A stretch of DNA of 40,808 nt from assembly GCA_903865035.1 (NCBI GenBank), contig CAIPII010000244.1, positions 1-40,808 of the forward strand. The letters are read 5' to 3'. The notes beneath the pieces are model-generated. The model saw nothing but the letters and a program-made list of their open reading frames with translations, had not been told where the DNA came from and searched no databases. The translations under genes and the position numbers were made by a program. Shown here piece after piece: positions 18,315-26,029 of this stretch (positions are counted from its first letter, which is position 1; every line of letters begins with the position of its first letter). The stretch comes from an uncultured Burkholderiales bacterium. Lineage in GTDB: Bacteria; Pseudomonadota; Gammaproteobacteria; Burkholderiales; Burkholderiaceae_C.

Positions 18315-18355
18315 AATAAATCACCGGGCCCAAGATTTCTTGCGCCCGGTTTTTT
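18256..18355 (+). promoter_or_regulatory. structured guaC 5' leader, candidate riboswitch/attenuator
   Basis: Bases 18256-18267 pair with 18307-18318 in an uninterrupted 12-bp helix (two G-U pairs) that encloses 39 nt. A strong terminator follows at 18323-18355. The segment GGCGCAA (18268-18274), at the start of the enclosed region, is exactly complementary to TTGCGCC (18340-18346) in the terminator's 3' arm. That gives two mutually exclusive folds, the pattern of a transcriptional riboswitch or attenuator. It does not match any riboswitch class I can recall, including the purine riboswitch, whose core is larger. The ligand is unknown; guanine compounds are the natural guess given guaC. Confidence 0.6.
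18323..18355 (+). terminator. intrinsic terminator within the guaC leader
   Basis: ACCGGGC pairs with GCCCGGT, a single C-C mismatch follows, then CAAG pairs with CTTG around an ATTT loop, and the hairpin ends in six T. This is a textbook intrinsic terminator. The only annotated gene to its left, uvrD, runs the other way, and the guaC ATG lies 36 bases downstream. It is therefore best read as a regulated terminator in the guaC leader. Confidence 0.85.
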
Positions 18356-18391
18356 GTGCCTCCTCACAAACCACATCAAGAGCTTTGGACC

Positions 18392-19369
18392 ATGGAAATC
18401 TTTGATTACGACAACATTTTGCTCTTGCCTCGCAAATGCCGAGTCGAGAGCCGTTCTGAGTGCAACACGGAAGTGACCTTGGGCTCGCGAACATTTCGCA
18501 TTCCAGTCGTTCCCGCCAACATGAAGACCGTGGTCAACGAGAGTCTGTGCGAGTGGTTGGCTCAGAACGATTACTTTTATGTGATGCATCGCTTTGATCT
18601 GGACAATGTGGCCTTTGTTCGCCGCATGCAGAATTTGGGCCTTTTTTCATCCATTTCTTTGGGCGTCAAAGCGGCCGATCACGCCACCGTTGATCAACTC
18701 GCCAAAGAAGGCTTGACCCCCGATTATGTGACCATCGACATTGCTCACGGACATGCCGACAGCGTACAAAAAATGATCGGCTATTTAAAAAGCAAGCTGC
18801 CCAACACATTTGTCATCGCGGGCAATGTGGGCACACCTGAAGCGGTCATTGACCTTGAAAATTGGGGCGCCGATGCCACCAAGGTGGGCATTGGCCCAGG
18901 CAAGGTTTGCATCACCAAACTCAAAACTGGGTTTGGTACGGGTGGATGGCAACTCTCCGCACTCAAGTGGTGTGCGCGTGTGGCCACCAAGCCCATCATT
19001 GCAGATGGTGGAATCCGAGAACACGGCGACATCGCCAAGAGCATTCGCTTTGGCGCAACCTTTGTCATGATTGGCTCCATGCTGGCGGGTCACGAAGAGA
19101 GCCCAGGACAAACTGTTGAACAAAACGGTGTGCGCTACAAAGAGTACTACGGCTCAGCGAGTGATTTCAACAAAGGCGAATACAAGCACGTTGAGGGCAA
19201 ACGCATTTTGGAGCCCATCAAGGGCAAACTGGCTGACACCTTAAGGGAAATGCAAGAGGACGTTCAAAGTTCCATCTCTTATGCAGGAGGCGTCAAGCTC
19301 AACGACATTCGCAAAGTCAATTACGTCATTTTGGGCGGCGACAATGCGGGAGAGCATTTGCTGATGTAA
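18392..19369 (+). CDS. guaC: GMP reductase, GuaC2 (Bacillus-like) type
   Basis: GuaC converts GMP to IMP with NADPH, returning guanine nucleotides to the adenine branch. The protein is 325 aa. The catalytic loop [19 protein letters not shown] carries the active Cys; this form is typical of the type found in Firmicutes rather than the shorter-loop E. coli form. [11 protein letters not shown] and the [11 protein letters not shown] phosphate-binding region are present. The ATG at 18392 gives MEIFDYDN, the family start; the track's GTG at 18356 lies next to the terminator T run and adds 12 unlikely residues. Expression is probably controlled by the terminator leader upstream. An IMP dehydrogenase is excluded by length and the absence of CBS domains. 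Confidence 0.93.
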   Translation: MEIFDYDNILLLPRKCRVESRSECNTEVTLGSRTFRIPVVPANMKTVVNESLCEWLAQNDYFYVMHRFDLDNVAFVRRMQNLGLFSSISLGVKAADHATVDQLAKEGLTPDYVTIDIAHGHADSVQKMIGYLKSKLPNTFVIAGNVGTPEAVIDLENWGADATKVGIGPGKVCITKLKTGFGTGGWQLSALKWCARVATKPIIADGGIREHGDIAKSIRFGATFVMIGSMLAGHEESPGQTVEQNGVRYKEYYGSASDFNKGEYKHVEGKRILEPIKGKLADTLREMQEDVQSSISYAGGVKLNDIRKVNYVILGGDNAGEHLLM

Positions 19370-19376
19370 GCTTCTT

Positions 19377-19398
19377 GGAGGGTCATGAAACACCCTCC
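19377..19398 (+). terminator. hairpin after guaC, possible weak terminator
   Basis: GGAGGGT and ACCCTCC form a perfect 7-bp stem with an 8-base loop, 8 bases after the guaC stop codon. The following bases (ACTTTC) have only a short T run. It may end or stabilise the guaC transcript, and could also slow the convergent transcript from 20322. Confidence 0.45.
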
Positions 19399-19482
19399 AC
19401 TTTCATCCAAGAGCGCCGACTCAGCAACTGATCTTGGACCTTGGTGGAGGACTGATCTTCATCCAGCTCTTTGGCATTGCGT

Positions 19483-20322
19483 TCAAGCCTCTTGCAGTGG
19501 CGCACCCACCGAATCAGGGCTCTGCAAATGGGCCTGAGGTGAAATGGAAAACACCACCGATTTATTGCCATCGATTTGAATCGGGGACAAGCGTCCCAAG
19601 ACAAGCTCACCGCTGCCTTTGGAGAAGGGCCAATTGAATGAAAACTCAACGTCAGAGCCTGCTTCTAGACACAGATTCAAATAGCCCAAAACCGCAGGTT
19701 GTTGTTTGTGTGAGAACAAATTGAGAAAAGTCCCCTGAGCCTCTTGCCTGACTGAGCCCGGAATAAGTTCAAGACCACTCTCGAAGTAGCAAAGGATTTC
19801 AAAGGGATTGGCCCAAAGGATGGGCAGGTCCTCACTTGTGGTCATGAGCGCGATGAGCTTTTCGTACTGAGAGACCTCCCTCTTCAAATTGAGCAAGTGA
19901 TTCTCTGACCTCACGTACAACTTGTAATTGGTGTTGCTCGCCTTGAGCAAAATGGAGGCCACATAGCCTGAGCGCTGCAAATATTCAATCATGATGACAC
20001 ACATCATCATGGTGGACAAGTTGACAGCAATCACGTACAGATCGGACTCTGAAGGGATCGCAAAGGAGTAGTAAGGCTTGATGAAGAAAAAGAAACCGGC
20101 GAATGTGCCCAAGATGGCTGAGAGCAACCCGTAGACCCAACCAAAATAAAAAGCACTCACGATCACGGAGATGTAGAACAACTGAAAAGGCAAGTTGGGC
20201 TGAACCATCTCGTGGATGAGCATTCGAAAGCCTACGGCCAGTGCAGTCAAAGCAAAGCAAGAGAGCACGGCCAGCCACAGAGGCTTTGACTTGGACCACT
20301 CAGAGGCATTGTGTAGTAACAT
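19483..20322 (-). CDS. DUF4118 membrane protein with PAS-like domain, no kinase
   Basis: This 279-aa protein has four membrane helices, about residues 14-34, 43-61, 64-84 and 96-115, in the arrangement of the DUF4118 region of KdpD-like sensors (FQLFYISVIVSAFYFGWVYG then FFFIKPYYSFAIPSESDL). A helical linker (around 122-160) leads to a PAS-like region (around 165-265). No histidine kinase, ATPase, GGDEF or output domain follows, so any signal would need a partner. The start at 20322 leaves six bases to the divergent hydrolase ATG; the longer ORF overlaps the hydrolase and is unlikely. The assignment of DUF4118 is fairly clear; that of PAS is tentative. Its role is unknown. Confidence 0.7.
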   Translation of the reverse strand: MLLHNASEWSKSKPLWLAVLSCFALTALAVGFRMLIHEMVQPNLPFQLFYISVIVSAFYFGWVYGLLSAILGTFAGFFFFIKPYYSFAIPSESDLYVIAVNLSTMMMCVIMIEYLQRSGYVASILLKASNTNYKLYVRSENHLLNLKREVSQYEKLIALMTTSEDLPILWANPFEILCYFESGLELIPGSVRQEAQGTFLNLFSHKQQPAVLGYLNLCLEAGSDVEFSFNWPFSKGSGELVLGRLSPIQIDGNKSVVFSISPQAHLQSPDSVGAPLQEA

Positions 20323-20328
20323 AAAAAC

Positions 20329-21195
20329 ATGATAACCCAAAGCCACATCGACCTCAAATCTGGAGCACACGGCGTGCTGCTCTTGCACGGTCTATCGGGC
20401 AGCAATCTTGAAGTCTCACGCTTGGCTCAGCGACTTCACCTTGAAGGGTTCACCGTCTTTGCACCCAACATCCATGGCTACTGTTTTGAGACAGAGTGCA
20501 CGCCCTATACCCAGTGGCTGGACTCATGCTTTGAGGCTTACCTCAACTTGAAACAAGAATGCGACACGGTCTCGGTGTGCGGACTCTCCATGGGAGCAAC
20601 TTTGACGCTGGCGTTGGCCCAACACTTTGATGACGTCAACTCCATCGCCTTGCTGGCCTCTTGCATGGACTATCAAGGATGGGCTGTACCTTGGTACCAG
20701 GTGTTCTTGCCCCTGCTCAACTTTCTTCCCATTCGGCTTGACATTGATTTTCCTGAAGAGCACCCCTTTGGCGTCAAGAATGCTGAAATCAGATCCAAAA
20801 TGCGACACGCTTTGCTGCGAAAAAAATACGCTGAAATCGGGGGCAACTCCATTCCGCTCAACAAAATTCAAGAGGGGTTGAAACTCATCAACCAAACCAA
20901 AAAGTACATCGACTCGGTGCACTGCCCGGTCTTGGCCATCCATGCCATTGAGGATGAAATTTGCAGCCTCAAAGGTGCTGAGGAAATGTTCAACAAAATC
21001 AATTCCAAGAAGAAAGAGTTCATCTACTTGGACGACAGCTACCACTTGATCACCATCGACAATCAAAGGAACTTGGTCTACTCTGAGACGACACTCTTCA
21101 TGAAAGACTGTGTCAATCAAAAAGTGGGGATTGATTACTTCAAAAAGCCCACATTGATCCATCCCGAGGCCATCCGATTGGAGGGTCGCTCATGA
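20329..21195 (+). CDS. alpha/beta hydrolase, carboxylesterase-like
   Basis: This 288-aa protein has an alpha/beta hydrolase fold with a probable triad Ser87 (GLSMGA), Asp209 (AIEDEI) and His239 (DDSYHLITID). The oxyanion region LLLHGLSGSN is near the N-terminus. The pattern is close to small carboxylesterases of the Est30 kind and to a hydrolase family common in Burkholderiales. It has no signal peptide, so it should be cytoplasmic. Its stop codon overlaps the start of the BLUF-like gene by four bases (ATGA), so the two are translationally coupled. The substrate is unknown; a short-chain ester or lipid-derived compound is likely. Confidence 0.8.
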   Translation: MITQSHIDLKSGAHGVLLLHGLSGSNLEVSRLAQRLHLEGFTVFAPNIHGYCFETECTPYTQWLDSCFEAYLNLKQECDTVSVCGLSMGATLTLALAQHFDDVNSIALLASCMDYQGWAVPWYQVFLPLLNFLPIRLDIDFPEEHPFGVKNAEIRSKMRHALLRKKYAEIGGNSIPLNKIQEGLKLINQTKKYIDSVHCPVLAIHAIEDEICSLKGAEEMFNKINSKKKEFIYLDDSYHLITIDNQRNLVYSETTLFMKDCVNQKVGIDYFKKPTLIHPEAIRLEGRS

Positions 21196-21587
21196 GTCTA
21201 TTCAAATCTCAGAGTGTCTTCAGGTGCCCCAGTGATCTCAACGAAATTGAGTTGATCAATCACGTTCACAAGATCCGATCGCTCTCCAAAGCGCACAGCA
21301 TCACTGGACTCATCACCTACCGAGCCAGCTTGTTTGCTTGCCATGTGGAAGGTCGAATGGCAAACATCGAAAAATTCAAGGCTTTTTTGATGTTGAACTA
21401 TGAATTGCTTGATGAGTCAACACAATCGATTTCAACTCGAAAATACCCTGGTGTGCACATGAATTTTGTGAACGACGACTTCCCCATCGTCAACGACCCC
21501 ATCATCGACTGGTCCATTGAGGACAAGAAGTACAACTTCCCCTACGAACTCTTGGGTAAGATTCTTGAGTTGAATAAAAAAGCGTGA
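21192..21587 (+). CDS. BLUF-domain-like protein lacking the photocycle residues
   Basis: This 131-aa protein has the BLUF hallmark segments SITGLITYRASLF and HVEG at the spacing of the flavin-binding blue-light sensor fold. Compared from memory with Slr1694, the alignment is gapless over the first 54 residues. The photoactive Tyr8, Asn32 and Gln50 are replaced by Ser8, Ser32 and Cys50. Flavin photochemistry of the usual kind is therefore unlikely. After residue 95 there is a short C-terminal extension instead of an effector. It is coupled to the hydrolase upstream, so it may act as a partner or regulator of that enzyme. That it descends from BLUF is inferred from the motif pattern. Confidence 0.6.
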   Translation: MSLFKSQSVFRCPSDLNEIELINHVHKIRSLSKAHSITGLITYRASLFACHVEGRMANIEKFKAFLMLNYELLDESTQSISTRKYPGVHMNFVNDDFPIVNDPIIDWSIEDKKYNFPYELLGKILELNKKA

Positions 21588-21588
21588 A

Positions 21589-21626
21589 AAAAGGGTCTGC
21601 ATCACTTTCGTGGTGCAGACCCTTTT
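21589..21626 (-). terminator. bidirectional terminator between the BLUF-like gene and acnB
   Basis: AAAAGGGTCTGCA pairs perfectly with TGCAGACCCTTTT over 13 bp, extended by TCAC/GTGG around a TTTC loop. The flanks give four T in the plus direction and six T in the minus direction, so it ends both the hydrolase/BLUF-like transcript and the acnB transcript. It is the strongest hairpin in the window. Confidence 0.9.
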
Positions 21627-21663
21627 GAGTGCAAGGCCTTATTCGAGCAAGCTTTGAGACTCA

Positions 21664-21680
21664 GGGGCTTTGTAAGCCCC
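21664..21680 (-). other. short perfect stem-loop in the acnB 3' region
   Basis: GGGGCTT-TGT-AAGCCCC is a 7-bp stem with a 3-base loop, lying between the acnB stop and the terminator. It has no T run. It may protect the acnB transcript end or act with the adjacent terminator. Confidence 0.45.
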
Positions 21681-21698
21681 GTAGCACAAAGCCCAAAA

Positions 21699-24284
21699 TC
21701 AGACCTTTGCTGCTACTTTTTGATAGCTCTCGATCTGGTCAAAATTCAAGTACTTGTAAATTTCGGCTCCCTTGGAGTTGATCACACCAATGTCCGTCAA
21801 ATACTCTTCGCGAGTTGGGATTCGACCCAATTTTGAGCAAATGGCCGCCAACTCAGCAGAGCCCAAATACACAAAGGTGTTCTTGCCCAAACGGTTGGGG
21901 AAGTTGCGCGTGCTGGTTGACATCACGGTGGCACCTTCCTTGACCTGAGCTTGATTGCCCATGCACAAAGAGCATCCGGGCATCTCCATGCGAGCACCTG
22001 CATTGCCAAACACGCCGTAGTGACCCTCTTCGCTCAATTGCTCTGCATCCATTTTGGTTGGAGGAGCCATCCAAAGCTTAACGGGAATATCCCTCTTGCC
22101 TTCGAGCAACTTGGAAGCGGCCCTGAAGTGTCCAATGTTGGTCATGCATGAACCAATGAAAACCTCGTCGATTTTGGAGCCAGCCACATCGGAAAGCGTT
22201 TTGGCATCATCTGGATCGTTGGGGCAGCAAACAATAGGCTCCACAATTTCGGCCAAATCGATTTCAATGACAGCAGCGTATTCCGCGTCTTTGTCAGCTT
22301 GCAAAAGATTGGGTTTTTCAAGCCAAGCTTCCATGGCCTTGATGCGACGCTCAATGGAGCGCGCGTCTTGGTAACCCTGAGCGATCATGTTCTTCAAGAG
22401 CACGATGTTGCTGTGCAAATACTCGATCACAGGCGCTTTGTCCAAGTGCACTGTGCAACCAGCGGCTGAGCGCTCAGCAGAGGCATCGGACAACTCAAAC
22501 GCTTGCTCCACCTTCAGCTCGGACAAGCCTTCGATTTCCAAAATGCGGCCAGAGAAAATATTCTTCTTGCCCTGCTTCTCAACGGTCAAAAGACCTTGCT
22601 TGATGGCATACAAAGGAATGGCGTGCACCAAATCTCTGAGCGTGACACCGGGCTGCATCTTGCCTTTGAAGCGAACGAGCACAGACTCAGGCATGTCCAG
22701 AGGCATCACACCCGTTGCAGCCGCAAAAGCGACCAAACCGGAACCTGCTGGAAAGCTGATGCCAATGGGGAAACGTGTGTGTGAATCTCCTCCTGTACCC
22801 ACTGTATCGGGCAAGAGCATGCGGTTGAGCCAAGAGTGAATGATGCCGTCTCCAGGCTTCAAAGAAATTCCACCCCTGTTGCTCATGAAGTCAGGCAATT
22901 CGTGGTGCATCTTCACATCGATGGGCTTGGGGTAAGCTGCGGTGTGGCAAAAGGACTGCATCACCAAATCTGAAGAGAATCCTAGGCAAGCCAAGTCTTT
23001 CAATTCGTCCCTGGTCATGGGACCTGTGGTGTCTTGTGAGCCCACGGAAGTCATCTTGGGTTCACAGTAAGTACCGGGCAATACGCCTTGACCTTCTGGC
23101 AAACCACATGCACGACCGACCATTTTTTGAGCCAATGTGAAGCCTGTTTTCTTGGCAGCAGGCGTGGCAAAAGTTCTAAAGAGCGTGGATGAGGGAAGTC
23201 CCAGTGCTTCACGTGCTTTGCCAGTCAGTGCGCGACCAATGATCAAGGGAATGCGTCCACCCGCTCTCACTTCATCAAAGAGCACCTCACTCTTGATGGT
23301 GAACTCAGCAATCACTTTGCCGTCCTTGAGCGCCTTGCCTTCGTAGGGTCTGAGCTCAATCACATCTCCCATGTGCATTTGACTCACATCCAACTCGATG
23401 GGCAATGCTCCAGCATCCTCCATGGTGTTGTAGAAAATAGGTGCAATGTTGTTGCCCAAACACACGCCACCAAAGCGCTTATTGGGCACATAAGGAATGT
23501 CTTCACCCGTGAACCAAAGCACTGAGTTGGTCGCAGATTTGCGGCTCGATCCTGTTCCCACCACATCACCCACATAAGCGACCAAATGACCTTTGGCTCT
23601 CAAGTCCTCGATGAACTTGATGGGACCGCGCTTGCCGTCTTCCTCAGGGGTGATGCCATCTCGTTTGTTTTTGAGCATGGCCAAAGCATGCAATGGAATG
23701 TCAGGACGACTCCACGCGTCGGGGGCTGGAGAGAGGTCATCGGTGTTGGTCTCGCCCGTCACCTTGAACACAGAGAGTGTGATGCTTTGTGGCACTTCGG
23801 GGTGACGTGTGAACCACTCACCTTCGGCCCATGACTTCATCACCTCTTTGGCAAAGGTATTGCCCTTGTCGGCTTTTTCTTTCACGTCGTGGAATTGATC
23901 AAACATGAGCAATGTGACTTTGAGGCCCTCTGCGGCCTCTTGCGCCACTGACTTATCTGAATCGTCGAGCAAGTCAATCAAAGGCGTCAAGTTGTAGCCA
24001 CCAAGCATGGTGCCCAGCAATTTGGTTGCGTGCACGCGTGTGAGCAAAGGCGTGGTCTCTTTGCCGTGAGCCACTGCAGCCAAGTAAGAGGCTTTGACTT
24101 TGGCTGCATCGTCCACACCAGCGGGCACGCGGTGTGTGAGCAACTCCACCAAATGGGCTTCCTCGCCTTTTGGGGGAGCTTTGAAGAGCTCGACCAAAGA
24201 TGCTGTTTGCTCAGCCGATAAAGGCAAGGGTGGAATCCCAAGCGCTTTTCTTTCGTTGACATGTTCTTGATAGGCTTTTAGCAT
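21699..24284 (-). CDS. acnB: aconitate hydratase B
   Basis: AcnB interconverts citrate and isocitrate in the TCA cycle. The 861-aa length and domain order, with a HEAT-like N-terminal domain, the swivel domain (around residues 165-380) and then the catalytic domains, are those of AcnB rather than AcnA. The 4Fe-4S ligands are visible as GSCMTN and GCSLCMGN in the C-terminal part. The start MLKAYQEHV has AGGAGAA seven bases upstream; the ORF's 26 extra residues are not family-like. It is the last gene of the mdh / lyase / small protein / acnB series. Confidence 0.97.
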   Translation of the reverse strand: MLKAYQEHVNERKALGIPPLPLSAEQTASLVELFKAPPKGEEAHLVELLTHRVPAGVDDAAKVKASYLAAVAHGKETTPLLTRVHATKLLGTMLGGYNLTPLIDLLDDSDKSVAQEAAEGLKVTLLMFDQFHDVKEKADKGNTFAKEVMKSWAEGEWFTRHPEVPQSITLSVFKVTGETNTDDLSPAPDAWSRPDIPLHALAMLKNKRDGITPEEDGKRGPIKFIEDLRAKGHLVAYVGDVVGTGSSRKSATNSVLWFTGEDIPYVPNKRFGGVCLGNNIAPIFYNTMEDAGALPIELDVSQMHMGDVIELRPYEGKALKDGKVIAEFTIKSEVLFDEVRAGGRIPLIIGRALTGKAREALGLPSSTLFRTFATPAAKKTGFTLAQKMVGRACGLPEGQGVLPGTYCEPKMTSVGSQDTTGPMTRDELKDLACLGFSSDLVMQSFCHTAAYPKPIDVKMHHELPDFMSNRGGISLKPGDGIIHSWLNRMLLPDTVGTGGDSHTRFPIGISFPAGSGLVAFAAATGVMPLDMPESVLVRFKGKMQPGVTLRDLVHAIPLYAIKQGLLTVEKQGKKNIFSGRILEIEGLSELKVEQAFELSDASAERSAAGCTVHLDKAPVIEYLHSNIVLLKNMIAQGYQDARSIERRIKAMEAWLEKPNLLQADKDAEYAAVIEIDLAEIVEPIVCCPNDPDDAKTLSDVAGSKIDEVFIGSCMTNIGHFRAASKLLEGKRDIPVKLWMAPPTKMDAEQLSEEGHYGVFGNAGARMEMPGCSLCMGNQAQVKEGATVMSTSTRNFPNRLGKNTFVYLGSAELAAICSKLGRIPTREEYLTDIGVINSKGAEIYKYLNFDQIESYQKVAAKV

Positions 24285-24339
24285 TTGAAAATTCTCCTGT
24301 TGAAATTGAGAGTGAATGATGGGGTGTTTTGAAAAAGGT

Positions 24340-24984
24340 TCAGCGCTGTTCATCTGCGCCATTGACTGCGCTCAAGAGTTGCACTGGCGGTGAGTTGCGC
24401 TGGCGGATTGCAACTTGTTCTTGTTCTTTGCTCTTGCATTCATCGACCATTCTTTGTCCAAGTCGCGTGTTAAAGAGCATGGACTTGTTGGCCAATTGAA
24501 TCCAAACGGCTCCTTGCTTTGCATCTTCAAGCCGGATTGCACCAGTGTGCGAAAGCGTAGGGCTCAATGCGTAGCGGTTGCTCTTGAAGAACAAAGTAAA
24601 TTGTCCTGGAGCATTGGCAACTGGATTAAGAGTCACTGACTGGCCCAACTCACAAGGCATGCGACCCCATTGCACTTGTTCGGAGATGGCCATCAACTCT
24701 GGACTGAGCTCAGGTGCAACAGGCTCCTCAATGGGGGTTGCAGGAACGGGTTTGGGCAACGCATGCTGAGCATGCTGTGAAGACTTGTTGACCTGGGTGT
24801 GCGTCTTGATCGCTTGAGCGACTTGTGGGCGTGAGACCGTTTGACTCTCTTTGAGGCTTTGAGTTTGAGCAAAGCCCGCTTGCAACCAAGACCAAGCCAC
24901 GAAAAACAAAAGGACCGTGCCCAGTAAAGAATTGAAGGGCTTAGGCAAGACTCCATTGAAAAAAGAATTTATCCATGGGCTCAT
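24340..24984 (-). CDS. exported small protein, possible lysozyme-inhibitor-like (MliC-like) domain
   Basis: The N-terminus has a hydrophobic segment (around residues 18-38, ending near GFAQ) that should export or anchor it. A Gln/Ala/Pro-rich linker follows, then a compact C-terminal domain (around 105-190) with two Cys that could pair (PCEL and DECK). The segment GAIRLEDAKQGAVWIQL resembles the MliC lysozyme-inhibitor fold by eye. The true start overlaps the stop of the upstream lyase by four bases; the ORF track's 49 extra residues are shadow. 214 aa. The function is uncertain; the placement between TCA genes is probably historical. Confidence 0.65.
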   Translation of the reverse strand: MSPWINSFFNGVLPKPFNSLLGTVLLFFVAWSWLQAGFAQTQSLKESQTVSRPQVAQAIKTHTQVNKSSQHAQHALPKPVPATPIEEPVAPELSPELMAISEQVQWGRMPCELGQSVTLNPVANAPGQFTLFFKSNRYALSPTLSHTGAIRLEDAKQGAVWIQLANKSMLFNTRLGQRMVDECKSKEQEQVAIRQRNSPPVQLLSAVNGADEQR

Positions 24985-25985
24985 GCAGCGACCTCGCTTT
25001 CGTGGACAAACCAACTTTGCACTTTTTGATCCAAAGCTTTTCCCGTGGCATGAGCTCTTTCTAAAACTTGCCAAAAGAAACGATAGCTTGCACGGTCGTG
25101 CAAGTGCCCCTCGAATCGAATAGGACCCCAATTTGCAGCCGCCGCGCTCAATATGATCTCGCTGGCTTGTGCCACCTCGACTTCAGAGGGTGAAAATGCC
25201 TCGACGATGGGACGGATTTGATCGGGGTGAATGCTCCACATGCGGGTGTAGCCCAGGGATTGAGAGGCCTCTTGGGCCCAGCGCTTCAAAGCACTCGTGT
25301 CTTCGATCTCGGTCACCACACAATGCGAGGGCGTTTTAGCATGAGCATGACATGCACTGGAGAGCATTAGCTTGGCGCGAAGCACCAAGGGGTGCTTGAA
25401 CTGCCCCTCACCGGTCATGGCCCAAGAAGGAATAGCACCTGCGTGTGAGGACACAAAATCCATGAGCCCAAAACTAAGCGATTGAACGCTGGGATGAGAT
25501 GCAATTTCAAAAGCGTGTTCAATGGCTTTGGGAGACTCGATCAAGGCGTGAATGGCCAGGTCTTTGAAACCCAACTCGCTGATCAAGCTGTGCGCTTTGT
25601 CCACATCTTGGAGCGACTCCACTTTGGGAATCATCACGTGTCTGAGCTTTGCGCCCGCTTGACCCACAATGATGCGAAGGTCTTCCTCAAAATGAGCATG
25701 GTCCACGGCGTGCACTCTCACCGAAACCCGTGCATCTTGAGCGCTCTCCAAAACCAAAGCAGCAACCCGTTGTGCGTGATCCTTCTCCAGCCCAACAGGC
25801 GCTCCGTCCTCGCAATCGAGCGTGACATCGAAGACACAGGTGCCGAGCTCCTCGGTCATTTGGGCCTGCAAGAGCAGGCTTTTTTTCATCCGAGCTTCTA
25901 CACCACTGTAGTGATCACACACAGGCAAGGCTTGCCTGGCCGCTTGAGGCCCGAGCAAGACTTGCCGTGGATGAATTTCGCTCAC
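24981..25985 (-). CDS. HpcH/HpaI aldolase/citrate lyase family protein (CitE-like)
   Basis: This 334-aa TIM-barrel protein belongs to the CitE-like CoA-ester lyase group. Visible family features are DCEDGAP (metal-binding Asp/Glu near residue 58), IPKVES and ALIESPKAIEHAFEIA. Members cleave or form CoA thioesters such as malyl-CoA or citramalyl-CoA; no CitD or CitF partner is nearby, so it is not part of a citrate lyase complex. The start is a GTG with AAGGAG nine bases upstream. It lies 44 bases after mdh and overlaps the next gene by four bases, so it is in the mdh-acnB operon. Specificity is not resolved. Confidence 0.82.
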   Translation of the reverse strand: MSEIHPRQVLLGPQAARQALPVCDHYSGVEARMKKSLLLQAQMTEELGTCVFDVTLDCEDGAPVGLEKDHAQRVAALVLESAQDARVSVRVHAVDHAHFEEDLRIIVGQAGAKLRHVMIPKVESLQDVDKAHSLISELGFKDLAIHALIESPKAIEHAFEIASHPSVQSLSFGLMDFVSSHAGAIPSWAMTGEGQFKHPLVLRAKLMLSSACHAHAKTPSHCVVTEIEDTSALKRWAQEASQSLGYTRMWSIHPDQIRPIVEAFSPSEVEVAQASEIILSAAAANWGPIRFEGHLHDRASYRFFWQVLERAHATGKALDQKVQSWFVHESEVAA

Positions 25986-26029
25986 TGAGTGACTCTCCTT
26001 GTGCGCCCCTTGGAACGCAGGATTGATGT

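Noticed and set aside
18323-18355. Terminator as the end of an upstream gene
   Set aside because: The only gene to the left, uvrD, is on the minus strand and starts at 18181, so nothing known on the plus strand needs ending here. An independent small RNA remains a minor alternative.
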